Positions 1 through 13,300 of a stretch of DNA of 64,000 nt are shown in pieces. A program made the position numbers and the translations under genes. Within the stretch, counting starts at the first letter, position 1. The number at the start of each line of letters is the position of its first letter. The DNA comes from Membranipora membranacea (lineage: Eukaryota > Bryozoa > Gymnolaemata > Cheilostomatida > Membraniporidae): the NCBI GenBank assembly GCA_914767715.1, contig OU612070.1, positions 20,510,025 to 20,574,024 on the forward strand, written 5' to 3'. Under the pieces are notes generated by a model that saw only the letters and a list, made by a program, of their open reading frames with translations, was not told the DNA's origin and searched no databases.

Positions 1-3000
1 CAACACCCAGCTGAGCTTATTTTAGCTATAATGATCCTGTTGAATGATACTCGGTGCAACATCATATTTTAATGACATCCGTTGGCATGGTAACTCAGCG
101 GACCATCATATCAAATTTGCATTGAAGTGAGGAAATCGACCATTTCAAGATTGTATTTCCTTTTGCAGACTTTGTTGGCCGGGAGGCTCAAGGCATCTTG
201 CTGCGGATTGAATTGCTATACCAATTCACCATTACTACGCTGAGGTCAACAACGCTCTACTTATCTGGGTCAAAGTGAGTAGGGGATACTTGTTTAAGTT
301 TTGGGTGGGGAAAATGGTGGATAATGTAATGCTACTACCAGCTATCCCGGCACAGTGTGAGCGATTAAACTAGGGGGACACATAAACTAGACTAGAAAAG
401 AACCAGGAGCTTTCACTACTTTCCACTGTATTAGAAGTAATTTGATTAAATAAATACCTAGGAAAAAACCCGATAGTTGCTTTTCAACCATTCGAACTAC
501 GCTATACCAGTGCGTAATAACTCGACATTTGATTTGTATGATTCATTGCGAAAAAAATTTCTGGCTGCTCAAGGGTTACATTATTCTTTGCCTTGGGTGC
601 TTTAGCTCTTACAATTAGTTCTTTTGCAATGGTTAGGAATTAGGATATTTCTATGGGTGTAAGTTTTACCCCCAGCTCCACCAGGTGTATGACACTAAAA
701 TTAGTATTTTTGCTTAATATACCACTCATATATCACCTCGATAACATCGATGAGTTATGTATGTGACATGCTTAGAATTATAGCTCTCTGATCTAGATCT
801 AAATAGTTTACCTCAGGACAGCTCAGAAAAACATTCCTCACCGCTGAACTAACTAAACATGTGGTCTGTTATATTTTTTGTGGCTATCTCTCTCAAATAA
901 CATCGAAAAACATACACTTAGATCAGTATTTTGATGTCAATACAATCGTGACATACATATTATAAATAATATGACAGTTGATTGAATTAGCCTAAAATCA
1001 TTGGCAGTGTGCCTGAGCAGATAGTTGACAGAGTGAAGCCTCTCTCATCGTGGGTGTCTCTACCGTAGCTTCCAATCATACATTGTCGGCATGAGTGGTA
1101 GTTATCCGAGACTCTGTAATTACGAGTGTGTTATCTTTTTAATCTTTTAGTGACACTCTGACAACTGCTAGAGATTTGGTTTGTCAGGTCATTGAAAGCC
1201 TTCATCATCTCATAACCTGAACCTGTGATAAGAGGGACTAAGGATTACCTCACTGAGATAGCAAGCATATCATTGGGATACAAACTTCACATCAAGAGCA
1301 GCTAAACTGAACACACTTCTCCAAAGTGGTAAGTTTTTATATGATCTTGTGCAAAATGGTGTCTGAGTAGAAAAAAAGAAGCTGACACCCTCTGCTAGAA
1401 ACTTCAGTGGACTGATACTACCATCCTGCTGCACCTTTCTTAACCTAAACCCTTTCTTCTTATGAATAACACACTGTGGTTTATCGGTTGCATCATCTCT
1501 TGGCTTTCTTACATATAACTGATATGGCGGTTACATCATCTCTTGGCCCCATCCGTCAATGAAAACAAAAACATGAATGCGCCCCCTCATTCTTCTAGTC
1601 TGTTCCGACAGCATCCTCATTCTCGTGCTTATTAGTAAAACGCCCAAGGCCTATTCTCTTTCCTCAAAGTCATTACACACGGAATTTTCCTATCCATCGG
1701 ATCGCCTCAATTACCACAACAATATTGATTCAATTCATGCTGCTTGCTGCATCGGTATTCACTAAAAGTCAACCAGTATTGTATGAAATTGAACACTATT
1801 CCAATTTTGTTGCTTTTAGCTCCAGTCACTTTGCTTAAGCAGCATTCGGTTCTATTCATCTGGTCATGGATTTTTTGTTGGCTATTATTCGTTCATTCTC
1901 TACGCAGAAAGTACGCCATGTGACCATAAAATGCTGTGTCACATGGCTGTAAACTATGAGGTGTTGAGGCAACTGCATTTCAAAAGCAAGAAAAAATGGT
2001 CAGATTTTTATCAGAAATCTCTTAGCTCTGTTTATTTTGGAGATGCAAACTTGATAAACACAGCTGTATAGTGACTCACAGCACCTTCGGATTTTTGTGC
2101 AGGTTTGTAGTCTGTGGTTCCTGTGAAATCTAGACCCAGACAAAAAGTGATTTTTGGTAACAAACAAAGTTGGTTTAATCTAACTGAAATAAAGCACACA
2201 TAGCAGGCCTGATAACAACATCAGTGATATATGTATAGTTTTCTCCCCGGCCAGTTTTAACAAGCTTCTTTGGTTGGCAGAGCATCCAATAAAACTAGTT
2301 TATCTGTCACTTATTCTCTGTCACTGAAACATAATCTGGTTATTCTTTTGATGGTGATATTTCCTGGAATACAGTAATTGGCAAAAACTTGAGCTTGTTG
2401 AGCTGTGTTACCACGCCTCAATCAAATATACCTTAGTAGGCACTAGGCAGTGTAAACTTGGCAAAAAAACATCACAACCTTCTCGCTAGACCTGATCTTG
2501 GCAATCTGCTCTATAACTGCCATGTTTGGAGAACAGAATGGGAGAAGGAACAATCCATCAATGACAATTTCCTGATCAATTTTTTTCCATTTTTTTCTCC
2601 CCTTTTGCCATAATTACTTTGGCACGTTATTGACAACATTCATCCAGGATGATTTTGTCTGCCAAATAAATTAGTATAAATCAAATATCGGTTAGAGCTC
2701 AGAAATTGTGCCCTCTTGGTTCGCTAATGAGATAATGTCATGTTCATATTGCCAGCTACCTTCTTTTCTTTTTCGGCTTGTTTGGGTCTGAGCAGCAATT
2801 GCAAAAGTAAATACCTACGCTCATGCCTTTGTCTAAAACTGTTTGCTAACGTTTAACTTTCTCAGAGCTTTTACAATAGAGCAATCACGTTGACACATGA
2901 TGCCTATGTTGACAGATACTTTCCAACGCTTTCATCACCAAATTCCATCGTGATAACAGTGGTATAACATGATTATTTGTGGCTATCTTTTTCAATTAGC

Positions 3001-6000
3001 TCCGTTTTCATTTTCTCCCAGGTGCAATTTTGGTCGGTCAGAGGGACATGTGACAATTTAGTTTGACATTCCAAACAGTTGCTTCTACTCTATCATTTTC
3101 ATAGTTTAAATTTTAGCAAATATTACCCACAAGTGGCAAACAGCCTGTAAATTATTGTGCCATTCTAAATGAAATTCAAAGACTACTGAGTAACATGCCA
3201 CCTCTTGCAGGTGGCAGCCCAGTTACGATTAAGAGATCACACCTGATTTTAAAATTTAACTGTCTTCCATAGACAGTTACAAAACAGAAGTTATTTTAGG
3301 AGCACTTAAAGGGGGATGGGTGAAGGAAGATAGTTTTCAAAGTAAACGAAGACTTTTAATACGGGCCATAGATTTGTTTGCCCAGTCTTTCCTGAAATTG
3401 CATAGAATTTATTCATCTCAATATGCACCTCAATGATCAAGCCATGAAATGAAACTTAATGAACAAATCGTATCTTCTTCAGATCATCAATTAATTGTCT
3501 TTTCTCTTTTTGAGCTTGCATTGCTCTTGGCTATCCGGATGTTAGGAGTTAGGCTGTGTTGCTGTTGCTAATAAAATTTACTTCCTTGATGATTGCAAAG
3601 TAGATGATATACGTCCCAGATTAAGTCCTGTTGTGGAGATTCTGAGTTTTTTCTGGTGAATATTGGGAGTTGTGCGCTCTTGGGATCTTGTGCTAATAAT
3701 TCATCTACTTGTAATTGATTGAGATTTAATTAAATATTTGAATGTGAGAGCTGAGAGCCTTGTTTATGGAATGAGCCCTCAGATATCTTGAGGCCAGCTG
3801 ACTGGCCACTACAAGTGTTTGGCTAACAATGGACAAGAGAAATGAACTGGAAATCTGTGATAACCTAGCCTCTAATCTTACAAATAACCTCATATTATTT
3901 ATTATGAGTTGAATGCCACCCATCATGCTTTGAAGGAGATGTTTAGATCTGAGCAATGGGTAGCATTTTGGTCGAAGTGCACTCAGATATATTACACAAC
4001 TCTGGAGCCATCTAGTGCGCCTCGAGAGGCTGAAACTGAATAAAGCATCTCAAGATTGCAAGGTTTTGAACCACAGCAGTGCTTAGTAGGTAGTGCTCAT
4101 GTTTTGGTCTTATTCGGACGCAGGTATTTCTGGTGATCCAATTGTACTGCTGCTGAATTTGTATATACATACCGCAGCTCAAATGATTATATCTTGTTTT
4201 CTCTCAGCTTCATGTAACCCTGCTGTCCCTAAGGAGTTCTGGGACAGTAATAGCTGAAATCTCCGTTTGATGATCAAATATGATTCGGATACATGACATG
4301 TTGCTCTTCGAGAATGAAAGCAAAGTCAAGGCCTCCCGCTACCTCATTCTTGCCTCTTGTGTAATGGTGATTTGTTTTCCCATCTCCAAATTGGTGCTGA
4401 AACCGTGAGAAAATCCCAGTGTTCCAACAATTTTAAAGATCGATACAAGCCTCTAGTTGATGAACTTTCCATGTGAGAAACCATATTATGTTAGCCATTT
4501 TCTGTGGGAAAATCGGTATTATGAGACTGCTGCATAATTTTTCTAACATAAAAGTTTAGCGTTCCAACAAATGATCCCTTAACCAAAGTGATATATCTTA
4601 TGCTATTTACACTCTGTTTGTGCTATCACACGATTCAGCAGCTTTTAAGTTACCACATTTCTGATAAGAATGGTTTATGTAAGTATAGATTTATCGTAGA
4701 CACAATGTATTTAAATATATATCATCTCATATCAAAATTTTCTCATGTCGAAAGATTGACATAAATGCGCTCTGATTATAAAGAGACCTGTATCATTGTT
4801 ATGAGTTGCAAAAAATGTTATCAAAATCTAGACGAGTACATGCGGTACAAATCCAAGGCCACCATGTGACTTTCAAAGTATAACAATTTGCAAACATCAA
4901 AGGCAATTTTTCAATTTCACTATGGTAGTCATGATATGTATGTATCATGATTTTTTCAGATTACTCAAAAGACAAGAGTGAATCCTTTCACAATGTTTTG
5001 ATCGAAAATTCAGGTACTGATGCACCCTGAATTCCTTGGATGCACTATGTACTTTAACATAGAAAATTGAATTTTAATCAGCTGTTTCACCAGAGTGGTT
5101 GGTTTCACCAGCTGTTTCACCTATGGTCTAGAAAATAGTTATAAATTTTGATCTCTCTGCTGTGAATGTTTTTCGATGCTGCCTTATGAGCCGTGTGTAA
5201 TATTTTACGAGTGAGGTTAATTTAGTAGAGTTGTCCCCACCCTGTGCAAGTAATTATTGATAAGTTTGTGTTATTTGATGTCTAGTCTTTCTGTCTGAGT
5301 AGAACATACAAAGGACCCATATGACAAAAACTACAAAACTATTTCTGTTTAATAATGCACAGAAAAGAGAGGGGTTATTGAAATGTAAAAGACACAATCA
5401 CCAGCCAATAATGTTTCTTGTTAGGGTTTGTTTGTCTTGTGACAAGCAGCATGCATGGGTTAGCCCTAAATAAATATAGCTGTGTTTGTCCATGTTCTTA
5501 TCACATTGCTGGTCAAATTTACTCACAAATCCAAGTAGGCTGAGAGCTTGTTGTTGCTAGCTGAGTGTCGGTGGGTACGCACACTGTGGCGCCCCGCACT
5601 AAGCTTCAAGTGGGTGTGAGGATGGGTTTTGACACTCTGTGTGCTTAGTTGTAGACGGGAGTTTATAAAACATGGACTAGTTTTAGTTATTTGCACACAG
5701 AAGTTTGACAAGCAACGCTGGCACATTTTAGTTTGCATATCGTGTGACAAGAGCGGTACTCATCAGCCCATTAGTGAAGGACTACTAAACCAGCTACCAG
5801 GCATCGCTGCTGCTTACTTCTCTTCTAATAACTTCTGAGCTATACTACTAAAAAGTTTTCATTACCAAACTTCACAAAATGGGATAATTCGCTAGTCATC
5901 ACAATTGAATTGGAAGTTCACACAGAATCAGAGAGCGAGCGCCGACGCTGTGCTGAAGTCTGGAAAAACTGGCTGCAATATTAAGTTGCGGGCAGACTTG

Positions 6001-9000
6001 TGTATATAGTTTGGGTAAGCTTTCACTGCTGTCAGATGGGTCATTATTAGAAATATTATCCGAATATTTATTTGTTTTATTAATCCCTTAGATTGGCTTG
6101 GTTTACTCGGTAATCGTTAATCTGATTAGACTTTTGGCTCGGCCAGGAATCTGATCTCAAGCGTCATACAGTGCATAGTTTGCTTATTTATTAAAAACAA
6201 TGTGATGGAATTTTCCATGTTGATACAGGCATGGTTGGATTGTCTTGTTGTTGTTACAATGTTACGTCATCTTCCACCATAAGTGACAAAAAATGGCTGA
6301 CAAGACCACCAAGTTGTTCACTGCGTCATTGTAACTTTGGAGCCGGTTTTCTGCTAGTATATCCGGCTGCCACAAATCTTCAGGCCCCCCAGGAAGCAAG
6401 AGATTAGAGGGAACTTACTCCTTGCTGTTCTGTAGCATCATCTTGTGAATCGCTCAAATGGTTATCTTCTCATGTATAAATTTCCTTTTCTTTGAAGCTA
6501 GTCTTGGGAAGAGGTAGCCGTCAAAGGTTGAGGTTTTTAGTGTAATTTATCGTCTGCTGTCTCAGGTTGATAGACTATCAAATGGACACCAGATTGCCTG
6601 TCTGACATACCACTGACACCCTCCGTTAATAGGCTCATTGCGTAATACTATAAGCCATCAATCTCACAACACGGCTAGTCGATGGCATGGGCGAGCAGGT
6701 GGTTATGCTGTTGAATATCTTGGTATAAGTACAAAACTTGGCCATCTGACAGTTTGCAGATATAGTGAAATCTAGTCTTCTCACACTCATTATTATAAAG
6801 GTCAATTGGCAATTGGCTTTAAGCGCTTCTTGGTAGTATCAAGTATGGATTCACTGAATTGTGGCTGGATCGGTGATCAAAGATTTAAAGTACAAAGTGT
6901 CATGGAAAATTGCAATTCATCTCGCTGACATGTATTTTGTAACATCTGAATTCCATTCCACCGATGTCTGGTACATATCTCATTGTTTCCAACTAGCTGG
7001 ATGATTTCCATCTACCCGGATGTATCATTCTAGTATTTGGCAGCAATACAGTTATTTATTTAAATGACACCTGATAGCTAAAAGGCATCAAGAGAAACTT
7101 CATCACTTATACGATAGTTAGTAGTTACTAATGACATTCATCCCACATCTCAACATATCATCCATTATAGTTAATAAATAATCTAAATATTCAACCTGCT
7201 GCCAAAGGTCTATCATATCATTCAACAATCATATTTAGATGCCATGTGTAAAAGGTGGCTCATTGGCGGCAGCACTGACTATCATATTACCACAGAGTAA
7301 GGATACTCTGTGATATTACCTTAGTCAGCAACGTTGTGCTCTATACAGTGGTGGCACATTTTAGCTGCTTACTGATTATTAATCAAGCTTGATCAAGATT
7401 TGCGTCACTCAAATTAAAGGGGAAGGCTTCGCTCAATCTACAAACAGTTTGTTTTATATCGGCAGCAAAATCATAACAAATCTTATTCTGATAATGAGAT
7501 ATATAGAGAGGGATTAGTTGAATTACTATTTTGGTAAATGTCTGTATGGAAGCAAAGCCAGACAGCACAATGCACAAAGCGTAGCCAGTCGTATGCTTTC
7601 AAATATCAGTCTATTCTTGGATATCTCCCTGCTTAGTCGCCTCAAAAATCTATCGCCAACATGCAAAGGTAAGTACTCTTTCAAACAGGCCTTGTGGCAT
7701 GGCACCTAGTCAGCAAAAAATAAGATATTTTATTATCATATGTTTATCACAGCTCCTACATCGGATAAAGAGACTCAAATAACACCACATCAAACCATGA
7801 TACAAGTGCTTTATGGGACACCACCTATTTGAGAGAAAAAAACCTCGACACATGCATGTACGCTGAGTAATGATCTTAAATAGCCTGGCCCCCCTTCAAA
7901 GTTTTTACTCACAAACAGTGTGGTCGCTGTAATTATTCATTCCATCAGCCTGCCTATCAGCTTGCCTTTACTTGAAACGGTCTGTGGTTTTGGCACAGCA
8001 GGGTAATTTATAACCCTATCAAGTGGATTGCAGTTGTAATAATCAAATTTGGCCTGACCTTCACTTTATTTCAATCACCGACTGCTGCGTTAGCATATCA
8101 TGTTTGCGCTCACAACACATCAGTTATAGCTGCCTCAGCTCTTGCTACTTCATCGCAACTTGCATTAGAGCTGAGTAGATCAACAGCAGCTCTCTTAGGC
8201 CTGGAACAAGAAAAGGGCATTTCAAATTCGGTCACGTTGTGAGGATACATATAGTGTTTGAGCAAGGTCGTTTTCTGCGCTGCCAAAGGATTGAAAACTA
8301 ATTCAGCTGCTGATAATTGTTTCACTGCTGTTGACACTGCCTACAAGCGTCGGGTACCAACTGTTGGTGAACAGGGCCCAAGGCCAAGAACACGCTGCAA
8401 GCTGTTAATGGTTGGATATTATTGTCATATCTCATTGACGTATGCCTATAATGACAGGGCAGAAAAAAACAGTTGGGTAAGTAAAGGCGTGATAGTGTGT
8501 CGATATTTAAGAGTGGTACATGAGAGGTTCAAAACAGGGTTGGTAAAGGTAGGTGTTTGTGGTACTGATGCAACATGATGCTGGCCCGCCGAATCTCTTC
8601 TTATCTAGTTGGATTGTAGCACTGCTGTCACATGAAAGTCAAACTGGAAACATGGTAGGCATGGTATCTGCACTGATTTGGCTCGCAGCAAATTTACACA
8701 CTCACCAGGGAAAAATTCTGTTGGTGAAAGCAGGGAAAATTCCCCCTGGTGAAAGGTAGTTTGTATAGAAGGGCGAGGACATGCAGTGAAGTGTAGCAGT
8801 ATTCATCTCTTACCATTCTCAACTTGTAATGTTTTTTGTGTGTAAGGATTCTTCTCGCTAAACAGACTCTCTCAGGATAAGGTGTATGGTATATTTCATT
8901 CGAAGGAGATTTTCGTTGTTGTGAGCCACTGTCCAATTTAATAAGTTTTAATGGACTGTAAGCTCGGTGTTTTACTGTAACCAGGTAGTGTTTTTTGTGC

Positions 9001-10299
9001 GCATTTCCAGGGGGATTGCTTTGCGCATCACTCCTTTATTCATTTAAGAATTCTGACAGCCATTATGCAGTCATACCTGCTGGAAAAACAGTACATCATC
9101 TACCAACATAGGTTGACCTTTGCTATTTATCTTGAGTTAAGCAGACTGACATAACAGTACATTAGCTTGAAAGGCTCCATTTATAGGTCACAGTTATCTT
9201 GTTCACTGCTGGAAGGGATGGCCAACTATGTTGAAGCTTTTTGAGGAAATTGGTTACACAATGTATTTTGACATAAATTCATCATATGTTGTGGCAGTTG
9301 TTAGTTTCATTTGACAGGTTGCCGAAATAGAAATTCCAAATATTTCATTTTTTTACCTGCGAAATTAGAAGTCTCTCTTCTTTGATATCATTGGATTGCA
9401 ATTTCGCTCAATCACGATTTGCATATTTATCAAAGAGGTTTGCATAAATTTCATTCAAAAATTGGCTTCTATTTTTATCTTCCAGACTATAAATTACATT
9501 AGTCAATCTTTGACCATCCTGTCGTTTAATTTGAAAAAAAGGTTTATCTGTCATAGGATGATATTTGTTACTGCCATAGGGTGTTATTCTGTGTAATTTA
9601 TGCCAAATTGTTGTGGTTCAATCGTTGTGGTTTCGAAATCAACACTCTGAAAAAGAAAAACTTTATGAGTGGCATTGCTTGACACCCTTGTAGTCTATTT
9701 GTGGTCTCTAATTGGTTATGATAAAAGGGGCTATGACGTTGATTAACCACGCTGGGCATGAAATGTGAATCCACTCCGATCTTTCTGTGTGAACATCGAT
9801 GCCCTTAGATATATAATACAGTTATCAAAGACGTATATCACCTGATGGTGTGATTTCCTCCCTCAATTTTCACATACCATCGGAAAATACTCGTACCCTC
9901 ATTGCCTGCTATGTTCATTAAGTCTGGATTCTGGAACTTAAAACTATTAACATTCGCAGTCCGCACAAGGTTTCGCTTTTCTCAGGTGGTAATTTCTTTC
10001 AGTTTTCATCATCTACATTCATCAAGGATTCTTTTTTACCTTCATGTATCATAGGAACTTTAAAGTCAGACTCACCTTACCAGATTACTCTGCCTCCCAC
10101 TTCCACACTCATAAAACCTTTAAACTGAAAGTTGATGTTCATGCTTTCATACTATATCTAAAGTTGACTAATTTGTTATATGATTTTGACATCAATGGTT
10201 TCACAGAAACTTTAGATGGACAATCTGTATTCTCTGCTATCCATTATCTCTTGATTGAAGTGATGAAGGTTTTGACAAAACTTTTAATCTCTGTTGTAG
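1..10299. other. intergenic, no recognised gene
   Basis: AT-rich sequence with only short chance ORFs. No exon chain with matching splice phases or recognisable protein was found on either strand. At 252-375 there is a degenerate half of the hairpin repeat family seen intact at 41081-41221 (shared signature 'gataatgtaatgc...ctaccagc..tcccg.cacag'). One exon-like minus-strand ORF at 8110-8346 is listed separately. Distal regulatory elements of the downstream SEC14-like gene could lie here, but none can be recognised. Confidence 0.6.
8110..8346 (-). other. unrecognised exon-like ORF
   Basis: Read on the minus strand, an open frame of about 79 codons starts just after an acceptor-like 'gcttgtag' and ends at TGA. 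Its composition (many Ala, Glu, Asp and Ser, e.g. 'AAVDLLSSNASCDEVARA') is less biased to AT-rich codons than the surrounding intergenic sequence. That suggests a last exon or an old gene fragment. No family was recognised and no partner exon with a matching phase was found upstream. It could also be a chance ORF. Confidence 0.2.
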
Positions 10300-10375
10300 G
10301 CAAACAAGTAAAGCGAGCCAAAGTGGATCTCTCAAGGTAAAGCATCAGAAAGCCAAGGAGAACCCTCACAACAAT

Positions 10376-13300
10376 ATGGAATATGAGCTAACCATACGGC
10401 AGCAGGAAATACTAGACAAGGTGAGGTAGCATACCATAACTAATACCAGTGTTATTCACTGTAATGTCATCGATTTTGTAGTAGGGCCTCTTCTTAATTA
10501 TTTCCTGAACAGATAACTATGATCTATACCCGATCACAACACCGCTGAGCCTATGCTAAATGCCAACTCGCAATACATAGACCATCATTTGCTGCTGATA
10601 TATATCATAAATGAGGCGGGCCTCTCTCTTTAACATTTGATCAGCTATTATACACGTTTCAGTACTCAAGGCCTCTACTTTGAAACATCCGACAGACTAC
10701 TACTTTTTTCAAATGATATTAGGCCAAGGGTAGCCCATACCGACAACACAAATAACAAAAATGTTTGCGAAGATAAAAACAGTCAAATGAGATGACGCTT
10801 ATTGGCCATCTTAACCTTGTTTTACCTACAATGGCGATATTTCTTAAGGCCCGACATTGAAATTTCCAAACTCATTGTTAGAATGTAACACCACCATTCA
10901 TTTTCTTTCCTGAAATATCTGCTGGCAGGCTTAAGAAATCAAAGCTGTTAAAGCTTACCAGCGAAATAGTTCAATGGCCTGATGTCCTATGACTATGATG
11001 CAATGCAAACACTTTTTTATCTCTACTTTAAAAAAATCCTAAGCAGCTCTCCAGAAATCACTACTGGCCATCAGTTCAGTGATTATATTAACAGACTATC
11101 CAAATTAGATTTTGTCATTAAACCGTGACAGAGGCAGGCTCGCTCCTGTCATCATGCCTGGGTGATTGATGGGCCATGTCAGCAATCACTTGGTGGCTTG
11201 AGGAGTTAAAAATAATTGAGGGGCAGCTCTAATAGTGTCATAAACACTGTGACAACCTGACTCATTGAGACTTCACAGATTAGGGGGGGGGGGGGGGGGA
11301 ATGGTTATAAGTGATGGAATAATTACTGTACAACTTTGTTGTTCTGGAAGGATGGGATACTTCCAATTGAGACAACCATGACATTTGTGAGCCAGTTTTA
11401 GACTGCGCCCTGGATAGTGGCAAAAGCCCTATATCTGAAGTCCGGTTGCATGTTAAGGAGGTTGTCATATTCTGCGGCGATTATCTCCTTTATTGAGTGT
11501 TTTTTGCCTATGTATGTTGCAGTTTGCTGAGAGGATAGCAGACATCAGAAAACCAGAATGGGATAACCATTATCTCACAAAATGGCTTGTCGGTGAGTTA
11601 AACAAAATTGAGAGAAAACGAGATATTTGCTTTTGGCTAAGTATACATCAGTGACATGTGCTGCATTTAGCAAGGCATTCATGCTTTTTTATCGGTGACA
11701 TACATGAAAACTGTCCACTCTCTGAAGAGACTGATCTTTAACTTTCGGTGTTCCTAAAACGACTGGCTTTTGCAAATATGACTATCAAATTAACGAATGG
11801 TTTTCATCGGCAATGGATCCAGTAACAGAGGCATGGTTGAAATTCATTGCCCCCATCGATTGTAGGAGCGATTTAGTAGCCTTGTCATGCAGCCAAAACA
11901 ACAACAAGTTGGCCGCATTACAAGGCTAGTGATCTAGGATCAAGGCTTTCCGCAGCTCTAAGCTAAAACTAGAGTGTATTTGGGCCTCGAAAAAAACATA
12001 GTTCATAATCCAGGCCGTTTGTAACTGGCACCATCATCATTTTTCCCTAAAAATAGCAATCAGCACAGATTTGTTTTAGTTGCTCTAGGCCTAGCCTTTA
12101 GGTCTACAATAATACAACAACATTCTTGCTACATTTGCCTTGCAGAGTGATCTAACATACAGAAACCTAATACAGAATCCTAATTAGTTTTGTTGACATT
12201 TGGGAGGCTTAATTATTTTTTATTTGCTGACTTTCCCAGCCTATGTGTTACACACAACTATGCTTACTGATACCACAAAGTGATTGGACTTACAGCTCGA
12301 GTGAAATTAATCCTAATATTTGTGGAGTAATGACACCATATTTGTTGTCAGCGATTTGACATGAGATCTTTGACATGAGATCGTGTCAGCAGCCAGCTAA
12401 GTTAGCAGTCACAAAGATACTAAATATCGGTCATTGTTATAATAGCTGACTGTATTGACTCCAATGGCGTAAATGCGGCCCTAATCCTTACAATTGATAT
12501 TGCCACATTCAAATCATGAGTTTGTTGAGCCGGGGAGCTTGGGGGTTTGAATCTGGTAAGCTTATTTGACATGGAGAGAAACATCCCCACAGGATGTTGG
12601 GGTGTCTGCTTTTCCTATCTAACGCAATCCACTGACAGCCCTGACCATGGAGTTATGGATGTTGCATCAATTAGAACTATTACAGAGCTATTATCATGTT
12701 GCTGGTTTGACAGCTGCTAATATGACCACAAAACTGCTCATCACCCTCATCATTTTACACTTGCTATTGTTGTGATATTGTCAAGTAAAACCAACAGACT
12801 CGGTATAACACCTTATTCAAGGCATGTAGTCATAATTGTTCTGTTCCTTTCCTTTTTTTTAGCCAGGAGCTTTGATATCACTAAAGCCGAAGACATGTTA
12901 CGCTCTGTAAGTTATGCCATACCAAATCCATTCCTGGTCCTACTTCTCAGAGTCCCAATCCCTTCTCCGTTTTGAACGTGGTTACTTATTTTAGGCCAAG
13001 TAAATATACATTGCATTATATCATTGGTGAAGAAATATCCTGTGCGTACAGGGACTCCCTGGTGTGTGTAACAAAAAAACCAAATCTTCATGAAGTTGAT
13101 GCTGAGGACGAGAAGTTTCCTATCGATGTTATTATGCAAAGCTTAATGACGCCCAAAATTAACAGGAAGTGGTGTTGGGTAGAGATCAAAGATGCTGTCT
13201 GAGTTAATTACATTTATATAGTATAGTATATAGTATAGTATTTATATAGTATTTTATTTTTGTTTGAAAATTCATATTAGATTGGATGTTACATTTCTTG

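Noticed and set aside
174-284. Possible exon with acceptor 'cttttgcag' and donor 'gtgagt'
   Set aside because: The splice-like sites look good, but each of the three frames either lacks recognisable similarity or contains stops, and the right part overlaps a family C repeat.
12972-13202. Open frame with protein-like text ('LHEVDAEDEKFPIDVIMQSL')
   Set aside because: It lies in the intron after coding exon 3 of the SEC14-like gene, in the wrong phase to join its neighbours, and no family was recognised. It could be a gene fragment, but support is too thin.
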